Origin: Nocardioides sp.
GTDB taxonomy: Bacteria; Actinomycetota; Actinomycetes; Propionibacteriales; Nocardioidaceae
Reading direction: 5' to 3'
DNA: 34,190 nucleotides
Assembly (NCBI GenBank): GCA_025937085.1
Contig: JAICSC010000005.1
Coordinates: 1-34,190, forward strand
The translations under genes were made by a program, and so were the position numbers. How positions within the stretch are numbered: the stretch's first letter is position 1; the number at the start of each line of letters is the position of its first letter. Under the pieces are notes generated by a model. The model did no database searches, had not been told where the DNA came from, and saw only the letters and a list, made by a program, of their open reading frames with translations. Positions 8,365 through 15,491 of this stretch are shown here, one piece after another.

Positions 8365-8377
8365 TAGGGTGCCACCG
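8365..8377 (+). promoter_or_regulatory. Leaderless-type -10 element for the TetR gene
   Basis: TAGGGT at 8365-8370 ends 6 nt before GTG 8377, the spacing at which transcription would start on the start codon itself. There is no Shine-Dalgarno sequence. The -35 region is weak. Confidence 0.45.
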
Positions 8378-9036
8378 TGGGCACGACCCAGCAGTCGAGC
8401 GACCAGAAGCCCCGGGGCGGCAGGCTCCCCCGACGGGAACGTCGCGCCCAGCTCGTCGACTCGGCTCTCGAGGTGTTCGTTGCCCAGGGGTACCACGCCG
8501 CGGCGATGGATGACATCGCCGAACGCGCCGGTGTCTCCAAACCCGTGCTGTACCAGCACTTCCCCGGCAAGCTCGACCTCTACCTCGCCCTGCTCGACGC
8601 CGCCTGCGACGAGGTGATCGACAACTGCCGCCAGGCGCTCGCCGCGACCCACGACAACGAGACGCGGGTGGCGGCCGCGATGGCGGCGTTCTACTCCTAC
8701 GTCGCCGGTGAACGCGGCGCGTTCCGGCTCGTCTTCGAGTCCGACCTGACCAGCGAGCCCGCCGTGCGTGAGCAGGTCGAACGCGTCACCTCGGAATGCG
8801 CGTCGATGATCGCCGACGTCATCCACGACGACACCGGACTGCCACCGGAGCAGTCGCGGCTGCTGGCGGTGTCGCTGGTGGGAATGGCCCAGGTCAGCGC
8901 GCGGTTCTGGATCTCGGAGTCCAGGGCGGGGTCCAGTGGGGAGTCCGGCGGCCTGACCCAGACGCAGGCCATCGACCTCGTCAGCGGCCTGGCCTGGCAC
9001 GGCATCCGCGGGTACCCCCTCACCGACGAGCACTGA
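8377..9036 (+). CDS. TetR/AcrR-family transcriptional regulator
   Basis: 219 residues with a TetR N-terminal DNA-binding domain: RREQLVDSALEVF-like helix 1, then helix-turn-helix at about 44-63 (MDDIAERAGVSKPVLYQHF). The C-terminal ligand domain is of the type seen in Rv3208, the M. tuberculosis TetR protein between moeZ and TB9.4. The order MoeZ(-)/TetR(+)/DUF3107(+) is conserved with M. tuberculosis. The GTG start is preceded by a leaderless-type -10 box. The last residues TDEH are encoded in an 18-bp imperfect tandem repeat that continues past the stop. Target and ligand are unknown. Confidence 0.92.
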   Translation: MGTTQQSSDQKPRGGRLPRRERRAQLVDSALEVFVAQGYHAAAMDDIAERAGVSKPVLYQHFPGKLDLYLALLDAACDEVIDNCRQALAATHDNETRVAAAMAAFYSYVAGERGAFRLVFESDLTSEPAVREQVERVTSECASMIADVIHDDTGLPPEQSRLLAVSLVGMAQVSARFWISESRAGSSGESGGLTQTQAIDLVSGLAWHGIRGYPLTDEH

Positions 9037-9075
9037 ATCAGCGACGAGCCCTGGATCACTGACGAGCAATGACCG
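9022..9075 (+). repeat. 18-bp imperfect tandem repeat at the TetR 3' end
   Basis: Three 18-bp units (9022-9039, 9040-9057, 9058-9075) share the core ACxGACGAGC. The first carries the TetR TGA; the same frame would read TDEH-stop, ISDEPW, ITDEQ-stop, so the tail looks duplicated with the stop moved to the first unit. Confidence 0.75.
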
Positions 9076-9093
9076 CTTCACCCGAGGAGAACG

Positions 9094-9315
9094 ATGGAAG
9101 TCAAGATCGGAGTCCAGCACGCACCCCGCGAGCTGGTCGTCGAGACCAACGACTCGGCCGAGGAGATCCAGGCCGCGTTGGACAAGGCCCTGGCCGACGA
9201 CGCGACCCTGGTCGTCCGCGACACGCGCGGTCGCCTGATCCTGGTCCCCGCCCGCACGATCGCCTACGTGGAGATCGGCAGCGGCGTGAGCGGCCAGGTC
9301 GGCTTCCGAGGCTGA
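9094..9315 (+). CDS. DUF3107 family protein (TB9.4/Rv3208A-like)
   Basis: 73 residues matching DUF3107: starts MEVKIGVQ, contains ARELVVE-like PRELVVETNDSAEEI and ends with IAYVEIG followed by VGFRG. M. tuberculosis Rv3208A (TB9.4) has the same size and the same position after the TetR gene. Start ATG 9094 has GAGGAG 4 nt upstream. The predicted fold is small alpha/beta; function is unknown. Probably cotranscribed with the TetR gene, 57 nt upstream. Confidence 0.92.
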   Translation: MEVKIGVQHAPRELVVETNDSAEEIQAALDKALADDATLVVRDTRGRLILVPARTIAYVEIGSGVSGQVGFRG

Positions 9316-9392
9316 GCCGGGGCCGGAACCCGAGCAATGGAGCGCGGGCCGGTCACGGCCGGTCACGAAAGGTGTCGCAGGAGGTTTGAAGC

Positions 9393-9416
9393 GTGAGCAA
9401 CGGGGGCACGAGTTGA
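9393..9416 (+). other. Candidate leader mini-ORF upstream of the GlsB genes
   Basis: AGGAGG followed 8 nt later by GTG opens a seven-codon frame (VSNGGTS) ending at TGA 9414-9416. A second minimal frame, ATG ACC TAG, lies at 9439-9447, its stop embedded in the TAGGAGG that serves the GlsB start. A 10-bp direct duplication (GGCCGGTCAC, 9347-9366) precedes them. Translation of these frames is unproven. Confidence 0.35.
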
Positions 9417-9456
9417 ACCACCCGCAGCCCCCGCGGGTATGACCTAGGAGGTTGCC

Positions 9457-9708
9457 ATGTTCTGGTTGTTCGTGATCGTGATGGGCATCATCGTCGGGCT
9501 GCTCGGCAAGTGGGTCGCCCCGGGCGGCAAGGACAACACCCCCTTGTGGCTCACGGTCGTGTGCGGCATCGCGGGCGTGGTCATCGGCTACGGCCTCTTC
9601 GGTCACACTTCCGGCGTCGACTGGATCGCCTTCATCATCTCCATCATCCTGGCCGCGGTCTTCGTGGTCGTCGCGACCACCGTGACCGGGCGTCGTACCA
9701 GGGCATGA
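9457..9708 (+). CDS. GlsB/YeaQ/YmgE family small membrane protein
   Basis: 83 residues with three predicted membrane segments and the family signature GIIVGLLGKWVAPG near 10-23, followed by a Gly-rich second segment GIAGVVIGYGLFG. The family (Transgly_assoc) is linked to general stress, but its mechanism is not known. AGGAGG lies 7 nt upstream of ATG 9457. Its TGA overlaps the ATG of a paralogous gene (ATGA), so the two are coupled and probably form a hetero-oligomer or a dosage pair (inference). Confidence 0.9.
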   Translation: MFWLFVIVMGIIVGLLGKWVAPGGKDNTPLWLTVVCGIAGVVIGYGLFGHTSGVDWIAFIISIILAAVFVVVATTVTGRRTRA

Positions 9709-10040
9709 CCGCAACGACGATCGCCCCGCTGCTGGTCAGGTGCGGACACCACTGGAGCCTCGGCGGGATCCTGTTCCTGATCATCGGCGGTGCCGTCGTC
9801 GGCATCCTCGGCAAGATGGTCGCCCCGGGCGACCGGGACAAGATCCCGTTCTGGCTCACCATCCTGTGCGGCATCATCGGCATCTTCGTCGGCAACTGGC
9901 TGTACGTCGACGTGCTCGGCGGGCGCTGCACGACCAGCGGCATCGACTGGCTGCGCCACATCGTGCAGGTCATCGCCGCGGCCGTGATCGTGATGGTGGC
10001 CGCCAGCCTGACCGGCCGGTCCCGAGGCCGGCTGCGCTAG
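9705..10040 (+). CDS. Second GlsB/YeaQ/YmgE family membrane protein (tandem paralogue)
   Basis: 111 residues. After a short N-terminal extension it repeats the pattern of its upstream neighbour: GGAVVGILGKMVAPG, then LCGIIGIFVGNWLY and a third membrane helix, ending in a basic tail. It carries Cys in CGHH near residue 13 and GRCTTSG in the second loop, absent from the first copy. ATG 9705 overlaps the stop of the first copy. The pair looks like an old tandem duplication because the copies are only moderately similar. Confidence 0.85.
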   Translation: MTATTIAPLLVRCGHHWSLGGILFLIIGGAVVGILGKMVAPGDRDKIPFWLTILCGIIGIFVGNWLYVDVLGGRCTTSGIDWLRHIVQVIAAAVIVMVAASLTGRSRGRLR

Positions 10041-10070
10041 CAGAACCCCGTCACCCGAAGGCTCAGCAGC

Positions 10071-10772
10071 TCACGCGGAGAGACCCAGCTCGGCCATCCG
10101 CTCGTTGTGCCGCTCGGTGATCCGGGTGAACATCCGTCCGATCGCCGCCAGGTCCAGGCCGGGCCGGTCGATCCCGCCGGCGAGCAGGGCGCTCAGCGCG
10201 TCCCGCTCGGCGGCGACCCGCTGCGCCTGGGTCAGCGCCTCACCCATCAGCCGGCGCCCCCAGAGCGCCAACCGCCCGGAGAGCCTGGGGTCGTCGGCGA
10301 TGCCCTGGCGGATGTGGCGGACCGCGAAGTCGGCCTGACCCGCGTCGTCGAGCGAGGCGATGATCAGGTCGCGGGTGCCCGCGTCGAGGTACGCCGCGAT
10401 CTCGCGGTAGAAGTCGGCGGCGAGCCCGTCCCCGACGTACGCCTTCACCAGTCCCTCGTGCCAGTCGGCGGGCGCCGTGTGCGCATGGAACTGGTCGATC
10501 GCGGCCTGGAACGGCGCCATCGCGTCGAACGGGTCGGAGCCGAGCTCCCGGATGCGGTCGTGAAGGCGCGCGACGTGTCCGAACTCTAGGCTCGCCATCG
10601 CGCCCATCTCGACCTTGTCGCGGACGGTCGGTGCCAGCTTCGCGTCGTCCACGAGCCGCTCGAACGCCGACAGCTCGCCGTAGGCGACCGCGCCGAGGAG
10701 ATCGACCACGGCGAGGCGGTACTCGACGTCCTCGAACACCAGCCCGGGCTCGCCCGGCCGGAATTCAGACAT
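10071..10772 (-). CDS. Ferritin-like fold protein (Rv3210c-like, distantly MiaE-like)
   Basis: 233 residues, almost all helical. Helix 1 carries E33 (AYGELSAFE) and helix 2 the iron motif E63-x-x-H66 (LEFGHVARLH), as in ferritin-like diiron proteins. The helix-4 position, where ExxH is expected, reads GQADFAVRH, so the second half-site is degenerate and iron chemistry is uncertain. M. tuberculosis Rv3210c is the positional counterpart, divergent from the RhlE helicase. ATG 10772 is preferred to GTG 10778 because TAGCGT lies 6 nt before the ATG, giving a leaderless start. Confidence 0.85.
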   Translation of the reverse strand: MSEFRPGEPGLVFEDVEYRLAVVDLLGAVAYGELSAFERLVDDAKLAPTVRDKVEMGAMASLEFGHVARLHDRIRELGSDPFDAMAPFQAAIDQFHAHTAPADWHEGLVKAYVGDGLAADFYREIAAYLDAGTRDLIIASLDDAGQADFAVRHIRQGIADDPRLSGRLALWGRRLMGEALTQAQRVAAERDALSALLAGGIDRPGLDLAAIGRMFTRITERHNERMAELGLSA

Positions 10773-10784
10773 GGGCACACGCTA
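10773..10784 (-). promoter_or_regulatory. Leaderless-type -10 element for the ferritin-like gene
   Basis: On the minus strand TAGCGT (10784-10779) is followed by six bases and ATG 10772, so transcription should begin at or near the start codon. No Shine-Dalgarno sequence is present. Confidence 0.45.
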
Positions 10785-10876
10785 CCGATAGACTGGCGGT
10801 GTCCCCGCGAGAGCGGTGAGGACGCGCGCCGGCACTGATGCGGCGCTGGATGTGCGCGGCAGACGCCGGGTTTCGA

Positions 10877-10900
10877 GCCGAGTTACGAGCAGAGTTACGA
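10877..10900 (+). repeat. 12-bp direct repeat in the helicase leader
   Basis: Two adjacent units, GCCGAGTTACGA and GCAGAGTTACGA, lie 70-90 nt upstream of the chosen helicase start. The 10773-10968 stretch contains no other gene that I can support. Confidence 0.7.
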
Positions 10901-10968
10901 GCCTTCGTCCGCCGCTGGACGACTGGCTCGAGAAAGGCTCGGGCTCGAACGAAAGCGAACTGAAAACT

Positions 10969-12438
10969 GTGACCACCTTCCGAGAGCTCGGGGTGCTCCC
11001 CGAGATCTGCGACGCGCTCGAGCGCGGCGGCATCACCACTCCCTTCCCGATCCAGGAGATGACCCTTTCGGTGGCCCTGATGGGCACCGACCTCATCGGC
11101 CAGGCCCGGACGGGCACCGGCAAGACCCTGGCCTTCGGCATCCCGATCCTTCAGCGCAGCGTCGCGCCCGGCGACCCGGACTACGCCGAGGTCCCGCAGG
11201 GCAAGCCGCAGGCCCTGGTCGTGGCCCCCACCCGCGAGCTCGCGCTCCAGGTCTCCGGCGATCTCGCGCTGGCGGGCGCCGACCGCGGCTTGCGCGTGCT
11301 GACGGTGTACGGCGGCGTCGGCTACGAGCCGCAGCTCGACGCATTGTCTGCCGGTGTCGACGTCGTGGTCGGCACGCCGGGTCGCCTGATCGATCTGTGC
11401 AACCGCCGGAGCCTCGACATCTCCCACGTGCACGCTCTCGTGCTCGACGAGGCCGACGAGATGCTCGACCTCGGGTTCCTGCCCGACGTCGAGAAGCTGC
11501 TGTCGATGACCCCGGAGACGCGGCAGACGATGCTGTTCTCGGCCACCATGCCGGGCGCGATCGTGGCCCTGGCGCGCACCCACATGCGTCACCCGATGAA
11601 CATCCGGGCCGAGCACAGCACCGACAGCGCCATCGTGCCCGCGACCGCGCAGTTCATCTACCAGGCCCACGACCTCGACAAGCCGGAGATCATCGGCCGC
11701 ATCCTCCAGGCCGACGACGCGGACAAGATCCTCGTCTTCACCCGCACCAAACGGCAGGCGCAGCGGGTGGCCGACGACCTCTCCGAGCGCGGCTTCAGCT
11801 CGTCGCCGCTGCACGGCGACATGGCCCAGATCGCCCGTGAGCGGGCGCTGACCAAGTTCCGCGACGGCAAGCTGCGGGTGCTGGTCGCCACCGACGTCGC
11901 GGCTCGCGGCATCGACGTGCAGGGCATCTCCCACGTCATCAACCACACGTGTCCCGAGGACGACAAGGTCTACGTCCACCGGATCGGCCGCACCGGCCGG
12001 GCCGGTGCCACCGGCACCGCGGTCACGTTCGTCGACTGGGCCGACCTCCACCGCTGGAAGATGATCAACAAGACGCTGGACCTGCCGTTCGACGAGCCGC
12101 AGGAGACCTATTCCACCTCCGAGCACCTCCTCCACGACCTCGGCATCCCGACCGGCGTCAAGGGCCGGATCGCAGAACCACAGCCGGAGCGTCCCGCAGG
12201 CCCGGCGCGGTCCGGGGACGGCGAACGTCGCGAACGCAGCCGCCGCGATGAACCTGCTCGAGCGCGCAACCGCCAGCGCACCCGCACCCGCGGCGGGAAG
12301 CAGATGTCGGCCGATGCCGAGCAGAACGCCCCTACGACCGAGTCGGCGCCGGCCGCCTCCGAGCGGCCCGCGGGTCAGTCGCGTCCCCGGCGGCGCCGCC
12401 GCCGCAGCCCGGGCTCGAGCCCCGCGCCGCAGGCCTGA
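10969..12438 (+). CDS. DEAD-box ATP-dependent RNA helicase (RhlE-type)
   Basis: 489 residues with the complete DEAD-box set: Q motif region FPIQEM near 26-31, motif I ARTGTGKT (K52), PTREL near 87, TPGR near 136, DEAD at 160-163, SAT at 191-193, ARGID and HRIGRTGR in the second RecA domain, then a long Arg/Pro-rich basic tail of about 90 residues ending in a run of Arg typical of RNA-binding extensions. Positional match to M. tuberculosis rhlE (Rv3211). An in-frame ATG at 10816 exists, but its 51-residue extension is unlike the family; GTG 10969 begins VTTFRELGV as expected. No good Shine-Dalgarno sequence is seen, and the long leader could be a cold-regulated UTR (inference). Confidence 0.93.
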   Translation: MTTFRELGVLPEICDALERGGITTPFPIQEMTLSVALMGTDLIGQARTGTGKTLAFGIPILQRSVAPGDPDYAEVPQGKPQALVVAPTRELALQVSGDLALAGADRGLRVLTVYGGVGYEPQLDALSAGVDVVVGTPGRLIDLCNRRSLDISHVHALVLDEADEMLDLGFLPDVEKLLSMTPETRQTMLFSATMPGAIVALARTHMRHPMNIRAEHSTDSAIVPATAQFIYQAHDLDKPEIIGRILQADDADKILVFTRTKRQAQRVADDLSERGFSSSPLHGDMAQIARERALTKFRDGKLRVLVATDVAARGIDVQGISHVINHTCPEDDKVYVHRIGRTGRAGATGTAVTFVDWADLHRWKMINKTLDLPFDEPQETYSTSEHLLHDLGIPTGVKGRIAEPQPERPAGPARSGDGERRERSRRDEPARARNRQRTRTRGGKQMSADAEQNAPTTESAPAASERPAGQSRPRRRRRRSPGSSPAPQA

Positions 12439-12456
12439 GGCCCGGCCCGGCCTGGC

Positions 12457-13152
12457 TCAGGCGACGACGACGACCTTCGTCCCCACGGGGGCGAAGGTCC
12501 ACAGGGCCACGGCGTCGGGCAGGTACTGCCGGATGCACCCGTGCGACTGAGGGGTGCCCAGCTCCGCGCGCGTCTGCTGCGGAACGCCGTCCTTGGTCGG
12601 GATCGTGTGGAAGCCGATCGCGGCGCCCGTCGGCCCGCGGGTGAACCGCACGAAGTACTGCATCACCCCGGAGTCGTCGACGCCGACCGCCCAGCGTGAC
12701 CGGGAGTAGACCGAGTAGGTGCCCGGCTGCAGGTTGGACGTGACGCTGCCCGAGACCAGATAGGTCCGCCGTACGTCGTCGCCCTTGCCCAGCAGCCAGA
12801 CCCGCTGGCTGGACTGGCTGAACACGACCCGGCGCCCGCTTCCGCTGTCGGCGGGGATCGCGGTCTCGGCCTTCGCGTCGGGGTGCGAGGTGTTCTTCGC
12901 CGAGTCCGTGCTCGCCTGCGCGCCGACGGACGACTCGGTGCCGCTCTGCGGCGTGAGGGACGGCGTTGCGGTCGCGTCCGGGACGGCGCTGCGGGTGTAC
13001 GACGCGGGCCTGGCGGCCGCACCGGCCAAGGCCGTTCCGGTGGCGAGGACGCCGAGCCCGGCCAGGGCTGCGACGGCCGAGACCGTGACCGAGACGGCGA
13101 GCGCGACGATCCGCGCGTAGCGTGGCCGCACCTGGCGGCGGTGGTCGCTCAA
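12457..13152 (-). CDS. Secreted/anchored L,D-transpeptidase (YkuD domain)
   Basis: 231 residues: basic N-terminus, membrane segment near 18-42, a Ser/Thr/Pro-rich linker, and a YkuD domain that begins RRVVFSQSSQRVWLL and ends with the catalytic motif SHGCIR (H204, C206, R208). L,D-transpeptidases make 3-3 peptidoglycan cross-links in the cell wall. The start is TTG 13152: its TTGA overlaps the ParA stop, and GAGGAAGG lies 7 nt upstream; GTG 13131 is an alternative. Translational coupling to ParA is notable. Convergent with the helicase gene, 18 bp apart. Confidence 0.9.
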   Translation of the reverse strand: MSDHRRQVRPRYARIVALAVSVTVSAVAALAGLGVLATGTALAGAAARPASYTRSAVPDATATPSLTPQSGTESSVGAQASTDSAKNTSHPDAKAETAIPADSGSGRRVVFSQSSQRVWLLGKGDDVRRTYLVSGSVTSNLQPGTYSVYSRSRWAVGVDDSGVMQYFVRFTRGPTGAAIGFHTIPTKDGVPQQTRAELGTPQSHGCIRQYLPDAVALWTFAPVGTKVVVVA

Positions 13153-13958
13153 CGGCCGCCCTTCCTCGGACTCCGGCTGCGCCGGAGGAGGTTCGCGGCG
13201 ACCTCGCGGTACGCCCGGGCTCCCTTGCTGCTGCGGCTGGTCGCCAGGATCGACCGCCCGGCGGCGGGCGCCTCGGCGAACCTGATCGTCTTCGGGACGG
13301 GGGGTTCGAGCACCTCGAGCCCATAGGTCTCCGAGATCGTCTCGAGCACGGTCCGGGCGTGGTGGGTGCGGCCGTCGTACAGGGTCGGCAGGACTCCCCA
13401 GACCTCGAGGTCGCGGTTGGTGAACCGGCGTACGTCGTGCACGGTGTCCAGCAGCTGCCCGACGCCGCGGTGCGAGAGCGTCTCGCACTGGAGCGGGATC
13501 AGCACACCCTGCGCCGCGGTCAGGGCGGCCACCGTCATCACGCCCAACGACGGTGGGCAGTCGAGCAGGACCCAGTCGTAGGCGCGATCGCCCGACGCGG
13601 TGAGGTCCTCCAGCGCGCCCCGGAGCACGTGCTCGCGTCCGGTGCGGGTCAGGAGGTCGGCCTCCGCACGCGCCAGCTCGATGGTGGCGGGCAACAGGTC
13701 CACGCCGTCGGCGGTGGCGAGGATCACCTCGGACGGATGGAGCCCCTTGGTCAGCACATGGTGCACCGAGAGCTCGAGGTCCTCCGGGTCGATGCCCAGC
13801 GAGAACGTCAGGCACGCCTGCGGATCGAGGTCGACCAGCAGCACCGACTGCCCGAGCTCGACCAGGGCCGCACCGATCGAGGCGACCGACGTCGTCTTGG
13901 CGACGCCACCCTTCTGGTTGGCGACCGCCAGAGTGGTCGGCGCGTGTGTGGTGGACAT
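13149..13958 (-). CDS. Orphan ParA-family ATPase (Rv3213c-like)
   Basis: 269 residues with the deviant Walker A KGGVAKTT (K16, K21), Walker A' LVDLDPQ near 42-48 and Walker B VLLDCPPS near 130. These define ParA/Soj ATPases, which position plasmids, chromosomes or protein complexes on the nucleoid. No ParB gene or parS-like sites are visible, so it is an orphan; Rv3213c occupies the same position after rhlE in M. tuberculosis. GGGAGG lies just before ATG 13958. The downstream L,D-transpeptidase overlaps its stop, suggesting a role in positioning cell-wall synthesis (inference). Confidence 0.92.
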   Translation of the reverse strand: MSTTHAPTTLAVANQKGGVAKTTSVASIGAALVELGQSVLLVDLDPQACLTFSLGIDPEDLELSVHHVLTKGLHPSEVILATADGVDLLPATIELARAEADLLTRTGREHVLRGALEDLTASGDRAYDWVLLDCPPSLGVMTVAALTAAQGVLIPLQCETLSHRGVGQLLDTVHDVRRFTNRDLEVWGVLPTLYDGRTHHARTVLETISETYGLEVLEPPVPKTIRFAEAPAAGRSILATSRSSKGARAYREVAANLLRRSRSPRKGGR

Positions 13959-14019
13959 CGCCTCCCATCATGCCCGACCGAACTTGCCCGGAGCGCACAT
14001 CGGCGGCTTGGCTGGTCGC

Positions 14020-14832
14020 ATGTCGTCCACCGAGTCCTCCTCGGGTTCCGCGACCGGAGCCCGCCCGATCGCCCTCGTGACCGGCCCGACCGCAGGCCTC
14101 GGCCGCGTCCTCGTGGACCGGCTTGCCCGGCGCGGCTACGACCTGGTACTGGTCGCCCGCGACGAGGCGCGGCTGAAGGCGGTCGCCGACGAGCTCACCA
14201 CGGCGTACGGCGTGTCCTGCGAGGTCCTGGTCGCCGACCTGGTCGATCGCGAGCAGCTGAAGCTCGTCGAGGACCGCGTCTCCGCCCTCGACTCGCCTCA
14301 CCTCGCGCCGGTCGACCTGCTGGTGAACAACGCCGGCTTCGGGCTCAAGCGGAAGTTCCTGCAGAACACTGTCGAGCAGGAGCAGGCGCATCTCGACATC
14401 CTGGTGACCGCGCCGATGCGGCTCACCCACGCCGCGCTGCGGCAGATGACCGAGCGCCACACCGGCGGGATCATCAACGTCTCGAGCGTCGCCGGCACCC
14501 AGCCGCGCGGGTCCTACAGCGCCGCCAAGGCGTACCTGAACCGGTTCGGCGAGTGGGCTGCGCACGAGTACGCCGAGGACGGCGTCCAGATCATGACCCT
14601 GCTGCCCGGCTTCACCCGCACCGAGTTCCACGAGCGGATGGAGGTCGGACGGGACGCCGTCCCGCGACCGCTGTGGCTCGACGCCGACCGCGTGGTCGAC
14701 GAGGCGCTCGCCGACTTCGACGCCGGCCGGAGGGTGTCGATCCCCAGCAAGCGCTACAAGGTGATCGCCACCGCGAGCAAGCACCTCCCGGTGCGCGTGC
14801 TCCAACGCTTCCAGGCGCTGGGCAGGCGGTAG
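14020..14832 (+). CDS. SDR-family NAD(P)-dependent oxidoreductase
   Basis: 270 residues, classical short-chain dehydrogenase: cofactor motif TGPTAGLG (21-28), NNAG at 103-106, catalytic S156, Y166 and K170 in YSAAK. R48 after the second strand suggests NADPH preference. C-terminal PSKRYKVIATASKHLPVRVLQRF resembles the DltE/YqjQ subgroup of SDRs. The in-frame ORF extends upstream to 13600, but that part lies antisense to parA; ATG 14020 gives a normal N-terminus. Substrate unknown. It stands alone between a divergent parA and a convergent marC. Confidence 0.92.
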   Translation: MSSTESSSGSATGARPIALVTGPTAGLGRVLVDRLARRGYDLVLVARDEARLKAVADELTTAYGVSCEVLVADLVDREQLKLVEDRVSALDSPHLAPVDLLVNNAGFGLKRKFLQNTVEQEQAHLDILVTAPMRLTHAALRQMTERHTGGIINVSSVAGTQPRGSYSAAKAYLNRFGEWAAHEYAEDGVQIMTLLPGFTRTEFHERMEVGRDAVPRPLWLDADRVVDEALADFDAGRRVSIPSKRYKVIATASKHLPVRVLQRFQALGRR

Positions 14833-14836
14833 GCCG

Positions 14837-15454
14837 TCAGCGGTAGGCCAGCACGAACGCGTGCACAGCGTCGGCGACCAGCTGCACCGCGATCGCGCTC
14901 AGCAGCAGGCCGGCGATCCTGGTGACCAGGAGGATCCCCGAGTCCCGCAGCAGCCGCAGGATCGGGACCGAGAAGAACATCGCCGCCCAGATGCACAGAT
15001 GGACCGCGATCACGGCCAGCGCGACCGCCGTGAAGTCGCCACCGTCGTGCACCCGCCTCGAGAACACCATCGTCGCCACGATCGCGCCCGGACCGGCCAG
15101 CAGCGGCGTGCCGAGGGGTACCAGCGCGACGTTCGTGTCGCCGTGTCGGACCGGGTCGTCCCCGCGCCCGGTCAGCAGCTCGAGGGCGACCAGGAGCAGG
15201 AGAAGCCCGCCGGCGCACTGGAGGGCCGGCAGCGACACGTGGAGGTAGGCCAGGACCCGCTGGCCGAAGAAGGCGAACACCGAGATCACCAGGAACGAGA
15301 CGAGCACCGCCTGTCGCGCCGCGCGGCGTACCCGGTCCGGCTCGAGGCCACCGGTCAGCGACAGGAACAGCGGCACGGTGCCGACCGGATCCATGATCAC
15401 GAACAAGGTGACGAACGCACTGGCGAACAGCGTGCCGTCGAGGATGCTGCCCAC
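14837..15454 (-). CDS. MarC family integral membrane protein
   Basis: 205 residues with six membrane helices in the MarC pattern: FVIMDPVGTVPLFLSLT near 19-35, then GGLLLLLVALELL near 82 and VPLGTPLLAGPGAI near 111-124. The two DPxGxxPxFxxLT/PLxxPxxxGPGAI motifs are the two half-repeat signatures of the family. Once linked to multidrug resistance, MarC proteins have no proven substrate; NAAT transporter is a family label only. GTG 15454 follows a TAATCT box by 6 nt, consistent with leaderless initiation. Convergent with the SDR gene. Confidence 0.92.
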   Translation of the reverse strand: MGSILDGTLFASAFVTLFVIMDPVGTVPLFLSLTGGLEPDRVRRAARQAVLVSFLVISVFAFFGQRVLAYLHVSLPALQCAGGLLLLLVALELLTGRGDDPVRHGDTNVALVPLGTPLLAGPGAIVATMVFSRRVHDGGDFTAVALAVIAVHLCIWAAMFFSVPILRLLRDSGILLVTRIAGLLLSAIAVQLVADAVHAFVLAYR

Positions 15455-15466
15455 CCCGGCAGATTA
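15455..15466 (-). promoter_or_regulatory. Leaderless-type -10 element for marC
   Basis: On the minus strand TAATCT (15466-15461) precedes GTG 15454 by 6 nt. It lies in the 37-bp gap after the DUF6758 gene, implying that marC can be transcribed on its own. Confidence 0.5.
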
Positions 15467-15491
15467 GGGGCTCCCCTCGGGCGCGGGCACC

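Noticed and set aside
9069-9389. 106-residue ORF overlapping DUF3107
   Set aside because: Arg/Gly-rich shadow frame; DUF3107 in the other frame has a Shine-Dalgarno sequence and family match.
7027-9714. 895-residue minus-strand ORF
   Set aside because: Only 7027-8247 (MoeZ) is real. The rest is a shadow of the TetR, DUF3107 and GlsB genes.
12332-13324. 330-residue Arg-rich minus-strand ORF
   Set aside because: Shadow of the L,D-transpeptidase and helicase genes, with composition typical of an off-frame GC-rich translation.
13149-13958. Chromosome partition locus or plasmid origin
   Set aside because: No parB, no parS-like palindromes and no replication gene; the context is conserved core chromosome.
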